Of a DNA stretch of 64,000 nt, positions 14,855 through 28,600 are shown piece by piece (within the stretch, counting starts at the first letter, position 1; every line of letters starts with the position of its first letter). This DNA comes from Sinohyriopsis cumingii (Eukaryota; Mollusca; Bivalvia; Unionida; Unionidae). The stretch spans positions 54,897,360 through 54,961,359 of the forward strand of contig CM068842.1 in assembly GCA_028554795.2 (NCBI GenBank), in the 5' to 3' direction. The notes under the pieces were generated by a model that saw only the letters and a list, made by a program, of their open reading frames with translations, was not told where the DNA came from and did no database searches. The position numbers and the translations under genes were made by a program.

Positions 14855-15893
14855 ACTCACCACCCCGAGAAAAATGTCATTAAAAGAATTACACTTGTTG
14901 TTTTCCTCAGACAGTGTTGTTGAATGGTTTGCTCTATGTTCTAACATTTTTTTATTAATGTTTCAAAATGATCTTGGCCAATATAAAAAATGTAACTACA
15001 TAGGGGAGGACCCTTTCTCGGGATGGTTTAGAGGGTTCGTTCTGGAATCGGATTATTTATTCAGACTTTATCGAATAAATGCCATCAAAATGTTTTAATA
15101 CGTACTTACGTTTCCAAGTTCATGTATCGGCATCGTTTCATTCCGTCAATTAGAAATGACTTTGAGAGGACTGGACTGGTGCAAGACGTCATGGTTTCCC
15201 CACCCCACATCTAGTCAGGTGCGCGTGGGTTAATTTTTCACCAGAACAAGCAACATGTTCTGACATACAAAAATATGTTATCTCTGAAAGTGTTAGCCTC
15301 GATGTTTTGTATTAGACAATAATAACATAATCATTTTCCAGGCTGGTACTGGTAATTGCGATACCGGTGAATTACTTTACCTATTAAAAAAGTGTTTATT
15401 CGATAAACCAATTCCAGAATTAATTACCCCACCCCACATATGGGAAAATGGCCTCCTTAGTGATATTTGTTTTATATAGGATATTAAGACAGTTACCCCC
15501 GATCCCTGTGGGTTCTACTCGCTCCAGACGAATAAAAGCTCCGGTGCCGAATTTTATGAAGACATAAATCATCTGTCATTAGCAGTTAAAACAAAGAAAA
15601 AACATTAAGTTGTTTGGTAATTAAATTGGCCGCTATGTCTACTCTTGTCCACATGAATTACACGTGACATGGTATTATGTTCGCACCTGTGATGCCCGTG
15701 TTTCAACTCATCTAAAATCCTAAACATTGATACGGAAGCAAGAATTTACTGGCAGGTAACCATGCACATATAATCTCAACGTTTGATAATATTTTGACAG
15801 GTGTGATTGAAATTTTCAGCAACTCGTACACAAACAATCTTCTCTCACATTCCAATTCGTATCTTTGCACATTACAACAACAACAACAACAAC

Positions 15894-15924
<31 letters not shown>

Positions 15925-16118
15925 GCAAGAATAAGAAGAAAAAAGATTTACTCTGCCAGCAAAACTTTCTGATCCAAAATTCGTTATTTCTTAAATGTAA
16001 TTATTTGCAGTCAAATGCTTCACCCCAAGCCTGCAGATTTGGTACAACCAAACATCCTTCAGCCGATCTCCCGTTTATCCAAACATTGATCATTCCTCCG
16101 CCGAGGTAAGATAAATGA

Positions 16119-16149
<31 letters not shown>

Positions 16150-18655
16150 GTAGTAGTAGTAGTAGTAGTTTTTTTAGTTCATTCTTCCGTCTGTTTCTCA
16201 TAGCATATGAACCTTTAAATATATGTTTCTGTCACTCGGCAAAGAAGTGCCATGCAAAAGTGGCATCAATGATGCATGTAAAACGAGCAATTATTACGTA
16301 CAATCACATTTGGCTGACAGCTTATGGCATCCACGTTTAAAGATTCGACGACATTTGTTTATAACTGACACTATTAATATTGGTAAGTTGTCTTTTATTG
16401 AGTGGTTTGAAACTGATAATTAAAGTCAGAAGGTATATGAAATATTGTCCTTTGTTAGCCGGCGTATTTTACATAGAGATGCCCACTATTTGAGAAAATA
16501 TACCTTAAATTTAAGATTTTTATCAAAATGTTCGATGGCGAATCTCCAAGGTTTCTATTACTTGTTATCCACACCCACCCACCTACCCCGCAAACCATCC
16601 GGACCGTGACCCAGGGGTCGTAACTCAAACTCCGTTGATATATGTTGTTTCATCTTGCAACAAATCGAAGTACAAATTTAGTGAAAGCAATTTTCAAGAA
16701 TGTGACGGTATTTATAAATTTAAAGTCTGACCCAATTCCAGGTTCAAAAAGAATCATGCCCAATTCGCTCATCTTTATCACATGGGCAACGTATGTACAT
16801 GATGGATTTACTAACAAAGACTGACGGACAGACATACAGAGGTTATCACATTATCTCCACCAGCCCATCGCTAATGGGATACAAAATGAAAAAAAAAATA
16901 TAAAGGAAAACAAAACTAAACAAAGTATGGACAACAAATCACAGAGTCGATTGTACAAGGCTGATGGGGGCGTTTTAAAAATTGATGGTCTAAACGAACG
17001 TACATCCATGCATTGATGGTCTAAACGAACGTACATTCCTCATTATTTACGATTTCAGAAGAAAATCTGCACATACTGTCCGTGTATATTTGATGATGCT
17101 TAGCAACTTGCTGACGCTTTAGAAAATGTGGAATTAGAAAAACATTTTGTAATCTGTAAATAAACATGACAAAATATATAGACAAACGATTTACCATGCA
17201 AGGAATAAAATACACATAGCGTGCAAGCCGCAAGTGATGCATTGATGATTATTATAAACAGTGAAACCATTTTTTTATTTGCCAATTACAGGAAGGTTTT
17301 TTACCGTTCTTTTCGTATTGATTATAAGTTTGTGGATACAAATCCTTTAATGGGATAAGCGCCACAAAATAATCAAAACCCAACCAATGATCTCACTGAG
17401 AAATACATTATTAACAACCTCTGTTAAAATCAATCATTATTTCACATATTCTACCTTTCAACAATTAAAGGCATTCTCTTCTTATAGCGGGTCTGTTGAT
17501 GTGGTTATATGATACAATTTCTAACGTTGTTCTGACAGTCTTTGCTACTCATGCGGGTCGCCTTAGATTGTTAGTCGAATTCTTTAACGGTGACTGATTT
17601 CCTAACCAAGCTTTAAGCAAGTGTCATCGCCAAACTTGAATGATTTCACATTCTATTACACAAAACTCTGAACAGGTTGATACAGAGTGTCAGAATGCAA
17701 ACGAATTGGTCGTAAGTGGATGAGACATTGATTAATGAGATGGAGTTTGAGGTCTTAGCGTTCCTCTCGGATTATCAATTGAAGTCGAAGTCCTCCGAAT
17801 GTTGCTGTCAACATGCAGTGGAGAAAGTATCACTGCACTTCTACTCTTGTGTTTCATAACAGTTTCGTTGATTGGACTGAAAACATTGTATTTGTATTCA
17901 ACCGCAACGCATCTCATTAAATAGAATTACTGCAATGAAAATTAAGTTAGTTTTAATATGCACAACAAGCAGCATGACCGGATGACCGGTGCAAAATGGG
18001 AAGAAAAAAAAAAACAAAAAAAAAAAAACGGAAATCTTCCAAATGATTTAAAGGCGTGTATAATGTAATACAAAACCATAACGTCCTGCAATCGAAGGGA
18101 CTTTGTGGTACGGTATTTACTAGTGTATATCCAACTGCAACTGCGTCGACACTGATCTGCCGTCACATAATGCACTGGCAGATCTGGGTCTATGCAGTTT
18201 GATAAGAGTATTCAGCAGAACAAATAACATAAACCCTGATCTGCCGGCGCCTAAATCAACGATAGCTCAGGGTCTGTATTGCTTGGTATTGGACTAGTTC
18301 TATAAGCAAACATGTAGGGTTTTAGGAAGACATGCTGTCATTAGTATCTTTCAAAATTAAGTTAAATCCCTTGATCCCGTCAAAAGTACTATCAGCACCT
18401 ATATTAACCAGAAAACGAAGAACGAAGAACTACTCGCTTATAAGAAGGGTCAAATTGCAAACAACAACCATCCTTATCTTCCGTAGCCCAGTATGCCCGT
18501 ACATCAGTGTTTGTTCTACTGATTACTCCTAACAAACTGTACAGACCGATATCTGCCAGCACATTATGGACTCATCTTATAAACGAGTACATACGGTAAT
18601 AGTATCAATGGAAAAAAACCGCGTGTGTGATTTAAATTTTTAACACGATGTATGC
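14855..18655. other. Host DNA, microsatellites and a 30-bp duplication, no gene seen
   Basis: CAA/TAA runs at 15868-15925, TTA/TAG runs at 16118-16170, and a direct repeat GATGGTCTAAACGAACGTAC at about 16983 and 17015. No supportable gene. Confidence 0.4.
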
Positions 18656-18660
18656 AATGT

Positions 18661-18905
18661 AGCAGTTTATAGTGATGTCTAGCAATGGGGGCATCATGTC
18701 GCAGACAAGTATAGCATCATGTCACACCCAGTCACATTATCCTGACACCAGGCCGACCTTTCCTAACATTAACCTCTTAATGCTGAGCACCAAGCGATGC
18801 AGCTGTTTTTACCATTTTTATAAGTCTTTGGTATGATCGAACCGGGGTTCGAATCCGCGACCTCCAGCATCCGAAGCTGACGCTCTACACATACAGGCAA
18901 TCGGA
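18661..18905 (-). mobile_element. tRNA-derived SINE, family 2, second copy
   Basis: It shares with 9590-9825 the phrases GTTTATAGTGATGTCTAGCA and CAGTCACATTATCCTGACAC. The minus-strand B box GATTCGAACCCC is intact. Confidence 0.78.
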
Positions 18906-20449
18906 GCAGTCAGACATTAATACAAATTTTGTCTAATGTACACTTCCAGAACATGTCAGATTTGCCTGTCTAATTTTTGTTTGTGAGAATGCTTTTTTAT
19001 TGGTCGTTTGATAAAGAGCAACCTGGATTCATTAAAATTTTCATAAAACAGAGAGACGAACAACTTTAATTATTAGTCGGAAGGAGTTTTGTTTATTTTT
19101 GGCTTTAGAGTGAATTAGGATATTAAAATCAAAGAAACTTGTTTGTATGAAATATATGAAGACGTTTCATATGCAGCAGATTATTGTAGCGATTGTATTC
19201 CAAAAGGAGTGTTGCGGAGATTACGCCTTTACGATTGCATTCCCAGGGGTACATAATACAAAAAAGGAACTCCTTCCAACACTGACTCTTTCACCGTTTT
19301 TGTATTAAGATGCAGCGGTTATTTTATACCTTTTGCAAACAGTGTTCAGTATAGTCAAATAATTTTGTAAGGCAGATAATAATTCAGAGAGTTAATGGTT
19401 CGTTATATGCACTAGGATTATTTCATACGAAACACAGCGTAAGGTTGTCTTGTTTTACAATTATTGCTTGTGTTCTTCAGAAACTTAATTAGATCTCTCG
19501 AATCTTTTCCAATGAGGATAGAAATATGAGACATTTTCAATTAATTTCTCTTTTGAAGATCAGCGAACGTCCTTTTTGTGTACATATATGAGCGCTTTTG
19601 TTATACCAAATTCCAGCTAAGAAGATTCATTCGTGAGCTCATATTACAAGCTCATAACACTTTACCTATTCCCTTAAGTATTATTTTCTTAGCCGTAAAG
19701 TTAAAGACAGGGTACTTCTGATATTACCTTGAATTTCAGGTCTTCCGTTTGGTTTTTATTAAAGGAAAACAAAACATAAAAGCGTAATTGCAAATTACTT
19801 TGAGTCCATGTTAATTTTCAATGTCATTGGGTAAAAATCAGTGACAAACAATATGTTGTAAATATTAGCATTGCTTGCAACTTACTGTAGTTTTGTAGAA
19901 TACTCGCTCAATTCACTATGCAGTTACTATTGTTACTTAAGTTTACTATGAAGCCTTTGTATTTCCCCTAAAAGACCAGTAATAAATGTAAGGGAACTTA
20001 TTTGAGTATATTATTATTTGAAACAAGATGCACACATTCCAACAACTTCAGTGTTGCCATTTCAACGTGCCATTAAATCTGCTCCCTCCACAACTAAAAA
20101 CATTGGTATACAAATTAGGCGTATTTGTGACGTAATGTGCATTGTCACGTGATAGACGTGATATTAACACTTTCTAAATCGATCAGAGTAAAACGTATCC
20201 GGTCGATGTAAACAAACGGCAACGGGAAAAATAGCGCAGGTTTTGCCTTTTTCCTACCAAATGAACGCCTGACTGGATTGAGCAATGAAGAGTAAATTCT
20301 ACCCTTGTTTACAACATTTTATTTGTAAACTAAGTTAGTTCATGCTCTATTTTAAGGCGTATACAATCTTGAAGAAAATTATCCGTGTTTTCAAAGTTAT
20401 ATTAATACGGATCTTATGTTAAGTGTTTAGGCTCGTAAAAACAGTAACA
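18906..20449. other. Host intergenic DNA, no gene seen
   Basis: No long frame, repeat array or recognisable motif. Confidence 0.35.
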
Positions 20450-21312
20450 AAAGAAAGAGTGAAAACAGCAAGCTTTGAAAAATATAACAAATAATTTATT
20501 TCCCTGGAAAAACGCTGTGAAAATGAAGAAGAAAAAAAAACAAGAGAAAGAACTTACGGTTTAAGAATCAAATCCAAAAATAATCCAAGAATTAAATTTT
20601 AGAAGTCCTAATAATGAAATCTTCTAATGAATCCACGTTCAATTCCCGACAAAGAATCTAAGATGGAAGGCGATGACGTATACTGTATCCTTTATGGTAT
20701 TGTAAGGTCTATAGTTCTGTGTTACTCACAAACAATAATCCGGTGTTTGAATTAATGAAATGTCTTTGTCCAAGAACTCTGTATGTACACTCAAATTTGT
20801 CCAGGAAAAAGAATTATCCTTTAGAATCCAAATAATCTGAATGAAAATTAAAATGTAATTCCCAAAATAACACAACAAAAGAACACCTTTTCGTCCCAGT
20901 GTTTTTAAGCCCGACCGAGAAAAATCTCTATAAACACTCATTATACAGTAACTCGAAACGCAAAACAAATTCCCGGATGAGGGTCAACTTTCCAGAACCT
21001 TCGAGAAGTATTTACGTATAAAAGCACGTAGTCCCAGTATGACCTTGACAAAAACCAATCATTTTACTCTCAGAATAGAGCAAAAATAAAAAGTTCTTTA
21101 CTTCTCTATGATTTCTAAATAAAGATCTGGAACTAGGTCAGCTTTAGGTGTTTACAACTAAGAGTCAGGGACAAACTATTTTCTCAAAAAATATCGAGTT
21201 CCTAGTAAACAAAACTAAGTTATTTTGACAGGCAATGAAATAAAAATAAAACATTTATAATGTACAGACAATTAAATTAAATCAAATATAAATTAAATCC
21301 AATATACGTAAC
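20450..21312. repeat. ~860-bp dispersed repeat, copy 1
   Basis: It aligns along its length with 35085-35915 in the same orientation, with shared phrases AATCCAAAAATAATCCAAGA, AATATCGAGTTCCTAGTAAA and CCTTGACAAAAACCAATCAT. Both ends of both copies carry GTAACA. I cannot assign it to a class; an LTR-like or non-autonomous element is possible. It contains a heat-shock-type promoter. Confidence 0.85.
20989..21024 (+). promoter_or_regulatory. Four-unit heat-shock element followed by TATA box
   Basis: TTTCC AGAAC CTTCG AGAAG is four perfect alternating nTTCn/nGAAn units. TATAAAAG begins 9 nt later. This is the layout of hsp promoters. In the other copy (about 35587-35625) one unit and the TATA are degenerate. 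Confidence 0.65.
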
Positions 21313-23744
21313 ACGGATCATAAGCCATATTTATCCCAACTCTAATTCCTACTGAGAAAGGAGAGAAAATAATCCATCAATGGCGTTTGCGTGGGATAAA
21401 TAAATATTTCATGATGTTCAGAATTTGTGTGCAAAACTCGGCAATGCATCGATGCTGTTCCCAAATTCTGACAACCCGATCGGATGAACACAAATGTTCG
21501 TTTTAGAACTTATATGCACCATTTAATGGTCTGTTATGCCTGTCTTTGAGTTTCTTACGTTTAGTCTACAGCAGGTTCCATACGTTGACTAGCATGTGGA
21601 GTGAAAAAGAAAGGTGGTAGGAATTATTTGGATAAATATGTAGACGGGAGAAAGAACACAACAACAATATTGGCATAGACTACATAGACACATGCCTATA
21701 TAACGAAACAACATGACCAAACATCACCTGAGAAAAGAAGAGGCATGATTAAGAAAAACATTAAACATGGAGAAGCTTGCAATAAATGAACAAATGTCAC
21801 CAAAAGAAGAATCAAACGGCAGGGTCTATTTACACTGTCTAATACACATCCTGTGGAGTGAAGAGGATTTTGCCTACCTGTAGTTTTTATTTATAGTTAT
21901 AATGTCTTCATTGTCATTGTTCCTATGTGCCCCTGAAACCCCGTATTCCTTCAAAAAGATACATTACTGCCATTGTTCCTACAGGTCCCTGTAGCCATGT
22001 AGCCCTTTAAAAGGAAACATTACTGCCATTGTTCCTACGGATCCTTAAAGCCATGCATCCCTTCAAAAGGAAACATTACTGTCATTGTTCTTACCGGTCC
22101 CTGAAGCCCTGTATCCCTTCGAATGGAAATAATACTGAAGAATAAAATACCATATTTGTGATACTGAAGAATCAAACACCATGTTTGTGATACTAAAAAA
22201 TCAAACACCATGTTTGGGTTATTAATACCCTTAGTGTTATTCAGAACTATTTGCTCAACAAATAAAAACAAAATCAAGTAAGACAGCAAAATAACTATAG
22301 TATTTGGCTCAAGTTTATATTTCACAAATAAAACATTTTACTTACTTTAGATAATGATGCATGATGTAAGGGGTATGTGTACTTTCTATATGAACACATA
22401 TGGTTTACAATTTTCTAAAGCGTTAAGGATGATACCAGCGATGGAAAATTGATAATGTTTTTTGAATCAGTAAGGAACCTGGACTAATTTTAAAATTTAG
22501 AAACATGCTAATAAATTGGTTCGCGTTCTCATCTCACAAACAGTACAAAGCCGTAAAATATTTTCTTTCTTTGTAAAATAGGGAATGAATAATTCTCATG
22601 CGAGGAAATAGGAATAATTGTCACGTAATTTATAGCATTTTGCTATATATTCCAATTTTCCTTTAAATTTTACCTTATATGTTCAGCAAAATATTCATCC
22701 AAACCTATATTTTTTTTTTACTTTTCTTCGTAATTGTGAAACAAAAAATGGTTTATTTGCAACTTCAAAAAGTAGAACATAACGAAATAAAACAAACCAA
22801 AATAAAACTATATATGTAAACGAAAAATCCCCTACGATCCCCACATGTCCTTACCAATACCATGTTTGCCCGTTTCAGCTAGGCCGTGTGTCGTACTTAA
22901 GATGTCTCTAGATTCACGTTTTATGAAGTTGTAGGACAATCGATGAATGCCAGTATCAATACATCACTTCACCAACCGGGCGGCGAACAAAATAAATGCG
23001 GACATCCATTCTGAGAAAGAACGGCAGCCGGAGACCTGTGACGCTGTGCTTTTCATTCTAGATTATTCATGCTGAGACACTTGTTCGTGTTTTAATGGCG
23101 TATTGAACAGCCACGTTATGCCTGTCCTTTTTTTGCGCATCCAATTTTCATTTTATTCACCGCCCAATTCTTAATAACAATGCCTCTCCTCCCATCCTTT
23201 CTTGATAATATGGGCGCACAGAGCGATCCCTATGCTGCTCCATCTTGTGAGTGTGAAGCAAAACGGACACAAACGGCGACGAGGAACTATGATAGAAATC
23301 GGACTATTGTGCGTGACTGTTCCTTTCTTCCGTTTTCAATACCAGCATTTCCACCTTACATGCTGGAGACGCATTGTATGCGGCGGTGTCTTTACATGTA
23401 AAGATACAAATCAATACCGGTAACACTGCTGATGATACGTGTCAAAAAGAGATAAAAAGGAAGCATCTGAAGTTTTCAGTGTGAAATTGAAAGTATTATG
23501 TATTTTTATTGCAATAACATTTTCATCTGCATATAGCGCTATTGATATAAAAAGAATGTTCCTAATGAAAGCCATTATTTTGTACGTTTCATTCAGTTTG
23601 CGTAGGACTACCTCTTCATCCTCTGTGCGAATCTTGTAACGACACCATAAAAATGCAAATGTATTTTTAAGTTTGTCACATGATGTAAAGGTGAACATCA
23701 TTTTCGTTAAACAACCGAATCTATATAACAATACTGCCAATACA
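21313..23744. other. Host DNA with short tandem repeats at 21905-22220
   Basis: A ~56-bp unit (CATTACTGCCATTGTTCCTA..) occurs about four times at 21905-22128, followed by a ~30-bp unit (ATCAAACACCATGTTTG) three times. No gene seen. Confidence 0.55.
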
Positions 23745-23836
23745 CACAGACCATTCAATGCAATAGTCCGATATCGATCAATTTTGCGATACACACAGAC
23801 CATTCAATGCAATAGTCCGATATTGATCAATTTTGC
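23745..23836 (+). repeat. 46-bp direct duplication
   Basis: ACACACAGACCATTCAATGC and the sequence following it occur twice in tandem. Confidence 0.85.
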
Positions 23837-23904
23837 AAGGAACCAAAAGTGGAAAGGTCTTCTTTATTTGAAGTTTTAAAGAACAATAAGAATTGTCTTT
23901 TCAG

Positions 23905-24352
23905 TGCAAGTTTCATATGCATGGTGCAAATTTCATATGATTGTCATTGTTCAAGTTTAATATATATTGTCATTGTGCAAGTTTCGTATGCATTGCCATT
24001 GTGCAAGTTTCATATACATTACTATTGTGAAAGTTTCATATGCATTGTCATTGTGCAAGTTTCATGTGTATTGCCATTGTGCAAGTTTAATATGCATAGC
24101 CATTGTTCAAGTTTCACATGCAATGTCATTGTGCAAGTATCATATGCATTGCCATTGTGCAAGTTTCGTATGCATTGCCATTATGCAAATTACATATGCA
24201 ATGCCACTGTGCCAGTTTCATATACACTGTCACTGTGCAAGTCTCATATACACTGTCATTGTACATGTCTCATATACACTGTCACTGTGCAAGTCTCATA
24301 TATATTGTCATTGTGCAATTCTCATATACGATATCATTGTACAAGTTTCATA
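23905..24352 (+). repeat. 26-bp tandem repeat, ~17 copies
   Basis: Unit CATTGTGCAAGTTTCATATG plus CATTGC, with variants. Three overlapping open frames across it are artefacts. Confidence 0.9.
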
Positions 24353-24611
24353 ACTGCATTTTATTTAATCTAAATAAATTGTATCCCTTTTCACGTGAAC
24401 TTTCAATTAACTTTTATAACGTACCTTTTGTCTGATAATATGTCCTTAAAGACTACCAATTCCAATGTGAGTTTGATTTCAATGGAGAAGAGTACGTTCT
24501 TAACACTATTTAGTATTTCATAATAATTAATATAAAGACGGTAGGCTATGATGGCCGTATGACTCGACAATTAGTTGTTGGTAGAACTTTTACTAACGAT
24601 TGTAGACTGTA

Positions 24612-24779
24612 TATGTGCATGTACGTATGTACGTACGTACGTACGTATGTATGTATGTATGTATGTATGTATGTATGTATGTATGTATGTATGTTGGTAT
24701 GTATGTATGTATGTATGCATGTATGTTTGTATGTATGTATGTATGTATGTATGTATGTATGTATGTATGTATGTATGTA

Positions 24780-24817
<38 letters not shown>

Positions 24818-24839
24818 TGTGTGTGTGTGTGTGTGTGTT
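24612..24839. repeat. TATG, GA and GT compound microsatellite
   Basis: Long TATG run, then GA, then GT. Frames encoding MYVC-type peptides are artefacts. Confidence 0.95.
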
Positions 24840-25494
24840 AATCGTGAGTCGAATCATACCATAATAAACATTATTCTATTTTTCCAGACATTGATAAACA
24901 TCAACTTTTTCATGTGGAATTTGCTTGTAAGAGAATATAATGTGAAAATTATATTGTTAGGTGACTTTATGAGGTCTATCAAAAATGAATCTGAATAATT
25001 GTATTTTGCATTGCGGCTACAATTACAAAAGCTTTATCAAGCCTTTCAAACCTTCGATTGCATTTCCGCAAACAATCACAGTTACTTAGTGTTTCAGATA
25101 TATTCCAACCTACATTTCTCACAAAGAGAATAATATACTGATATAATACCTTATTTCTTTGTTGTTTATGTCTACCCGTTATGACAGTCTTATCTCTGAT
25201 GTCTACCTTCAATTGTTGAATATTTACAGCATTTTCTTCCGCACATTTCGCATGAATGGATTACGCGTAATAATATCAAAGGAAATAATTATAAAAGCCT
25301 ATCTCTTGCCAAAAATATATAGTGATGGTTTTTTCACCAGTAGCGTATACTTATTTTAGAAGTTGTCGTTTCAATAATATGCGTCATTGTACTTCTAATC
25401 CTCGTTCCACAAGAATGAGTTAGAAAAAGAACAGTTATGCCTTAATGTTGAGCGCCTCCAATTACTTGCAAAACATGTTCATCTCTCTCTTCTG

Positions 25495-25688
25495 TTAAAT
25501 GTATAATCTGTACGATGGTCTCCCTTGATACAGTCAACTGTGTAATCTGTACAATGGTCTAACTTGCTACAGTCAAATGTGTAATCTATACGATTGTCTA
25601 CCTTGCTACAGTCAAATGTGTAATATGTGCAATGGTCTAGCTTGCTACAGGCAAATGTGTAATCTGTATGCAGTCTACCTTGCTATTA
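25495..25688 (+). repeat. 39-bp tandem repeat, ~5 copies
   Basis: Units contain GTCAAATGTGTAATCTGTAC and CTTGCTACA. Confidence 0.85.
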
Positions 25689-25689
25689 G

Positions 25690-28600
25690 AAGAACATATT
25701 CATTATCATTTTTTATAATGTTATAAGTTCGTAGGGATCGAGTGGAATTCTTTGTCAAAACTGACTGTTTGGAATATTGAGTCGAACATTTGTTTTGTAC
25801 AATTTCGAGAATATAGTTAATAGTAAGGTCGTCTTGAAGAAACTTCTGCCATTAAGTGAGGTCGCCATTGTCAGTCTGCATTCTGATTTAACGGTCTCTT
25901 GCAAATATTACATCTAAATAATTTTCCCCCTAGAAAAAAAAACAAGGCTAACTCATAGTCACAAGGAGACTACCACGCTGTTCAAATTTACTTCTTCGCA
26001 GAAACCGATATTTGTGAAATCCTCAACCTTTAATACAACGTTGCACTATGTAGACTTGAATAGTGCATTCTTTCTTGCATCCGCCAGTCTATCAATACCA
26101 AGACTGCTTTTCGAGTATAAAAGAGACACGCGATGGTTAAAAGATCATCGATGCTTTTGTGAGTGACTTTTATCCCGATTACTTCACTAGAGTTGAATGA
26201 AAAGTCAAAAGAATAGTTCACACAATTCTTTGACACTACGTTCTAATGATAGGTTTGCTATAGTGCTGGCCGATCAAGTCGTGATTGTCAACATTTCTCT
26301 CTCCAAAAATGCGGTATAGCTTTTATGCGCCATGTTTGCTGAGACGTAGGGCTAGGGGGGTATCTTGGTACAAAGGCGTACTAGCACGCCCCCCTTTTCT
26401 TCTTTAATACAAAAGAGCGAGTATGTCCGACAGACGGGAGTCCGTTTGTTTACCAGCAATTGTCACATTTGAATGGAAGACATACCTTTATATTTCAGAA
26501 TATGAAACCGTTTGATCGCACCTTGGTGCAACGAGGAAGTAGATACACCCATAGAGGTGTCTCACAACTCAACTCTCTCTCTCAAGTGTCTCTACTGTTT
26601 TGAACTGTGGTTTCTTGAATGCTGATGATATACCTATTCTGATGGACCGAGTTTCAAGGATCTTAACTCAAAGATTAAAATGTTACGTTTGGAATTGTTA
26701 ACAGAAAACTCTACTTTGACTAAAGCTTACATAATCTTGAAAGAAGAGAGAGACCATTGGGGTCATCAGTAGAAGGAAAAGTACTACAAGCTTTCAAACA
26801 TGTATGTATGTAGGTAGGTAGGTAGGTAGGTAGGTAGGTAGGTTGCTGTGATAGGTAAATGTATTGACTGTGAAATATTAAAATATAAGGAATGCTATAT
26901 CGCTATTGGTTTGAATGTTTGATCCCTGGAACTCTATTTCAAAATCAGCGTGGCATGAGGTCTGCAGGATATCTACTTTTTAAAGTGGACATAAGAAAAT
27001 ATTTAACTGGGAAAGGGGACATTTGTATTTTCACTAGTAGCTATTTCGCCGCTCTTGACATTAAAAATATTTTTGCTTCGCAAGTAAAATATTTCTTTAT
27101 TTCCACTCCCCAAAAAACTACATTTTCTTATTATCAAGTATTCTGTCAAGCAAAATCAGTCGATTTGAATGGATTATTGTCTCCATTTCTGTGCCATTGC
27201 AACTGATGCATGTATTACTACATCAATAAAAGGAAAATCCAAAATTTTGCAAAGAAAATTATAACCTTTTACAAATTTATCTTGTACAAGTAACGTGCTT
27301 TGGCAAATTAATGACTGCTTTCAAACGAAAATGAAGAGATTTTTATTTTTCTTAACACGTTAGATTAAATTTTTTAATTTAACTGGTATGGATTTTGGTT
27401 CTTTACTGTGGTCCTTTCTGAGTTCAAACGGGAAATGTGTGGCCTTGGCAATTAGTGACAGACGATGTACCCAAATTTCGACTGTCGCATAATTTCAGTT
27501 TGCAATCAACACTCGTTAAGGTCCAAATTCTCCACTGTTTTCAAAACATGATGTTGATAATGTTGAGAGTTTGAATCGCTGCTTACACAATTCAATTACT
27601 ATTAAACAGTCGTTTTTTCCCCTCCTAAAACGAATCCGTTTGTCGTAGAGTGTAAATGACGTATGATACTCATTGGGTGGCCGAATGTTGTATATGTTGT
27701 TCATGCAGATTCAGTCATTAATAATTTGTACGATTCGTGCGAAAAACGACTTAATAAATTTACAACTTGAAGCTACCTTTTTCTGTTTGGACTTCGTTGA
27801 TATGCATTTTTTGTCGCCTCCTTACTGATTAAATAAGTATATACTGTGCGGGTCTACAGTCTATCTTAAAATATGTAGACTTAAATATGGAAAAATAGAT
27901 TTTAATCTCATAGATAAAGACTGGTATTTTTCCAAAATAGGAAACGAAAGTGCTTCCAAAATTCATTCCCATTGTGGCGATAAAAGTAGTATATCGTTTT
28001 TCTTCCTCTGAAATATTTTACTGTCTTATCATGAAATATATAATAAATATCCATTATAAAAACAAGCATGCCGCGCTTTACATGCATGCATTGACCACGG
28101 GTACAATAAAATGCACGCTTACACATCAAAATACATATTTCCTTTACGCAAGCTAAACAGGAAGTTTTTCATCAAATCAAGAGACGCTGAGCATTGGGGG
28201 AAAAAATCTCGGACATTTCCAGTCAGTTAGACTGTTTCGATGGCTGCTCTTTCACAAAGCAATATTGTGCAACTTGTTTCAATCCATAGTTTAACTTTAA
28301 TAATAAACAAAAGTTAGTTTAATTAACATAATAAAAATATAGATAAATATTTAATACAAATGTAGATAAATATATAAATTCGCAGTCTACCCTCGACTAA
28401 TGGGCCAGTTCTTAAGATACAGAAACACGGGATTTTGCTATAGATTACAGTTATAAAATAAACAGCAACAAATAATAAAAAAATAAATACATTCGTCTTT
28501 TTTTAGAAACAAAATGATGTTTGATAAAGCGTCTGGGACACTTGATGAAATCTCTCTTCCACTGAATAGTTATGTGCAAATGTTATTAAATCTAACAGTT

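Noticed and set aside
23849-24435. Three overlapping Cys-rich open frames
   Set aside because: Artefacts of a 26-bp tandem repeat.
24546-24857. Histidine/threonine-rich and MYVC-type frames
   Set aside because: Encoded by TATG, GA and GT microsatellites.
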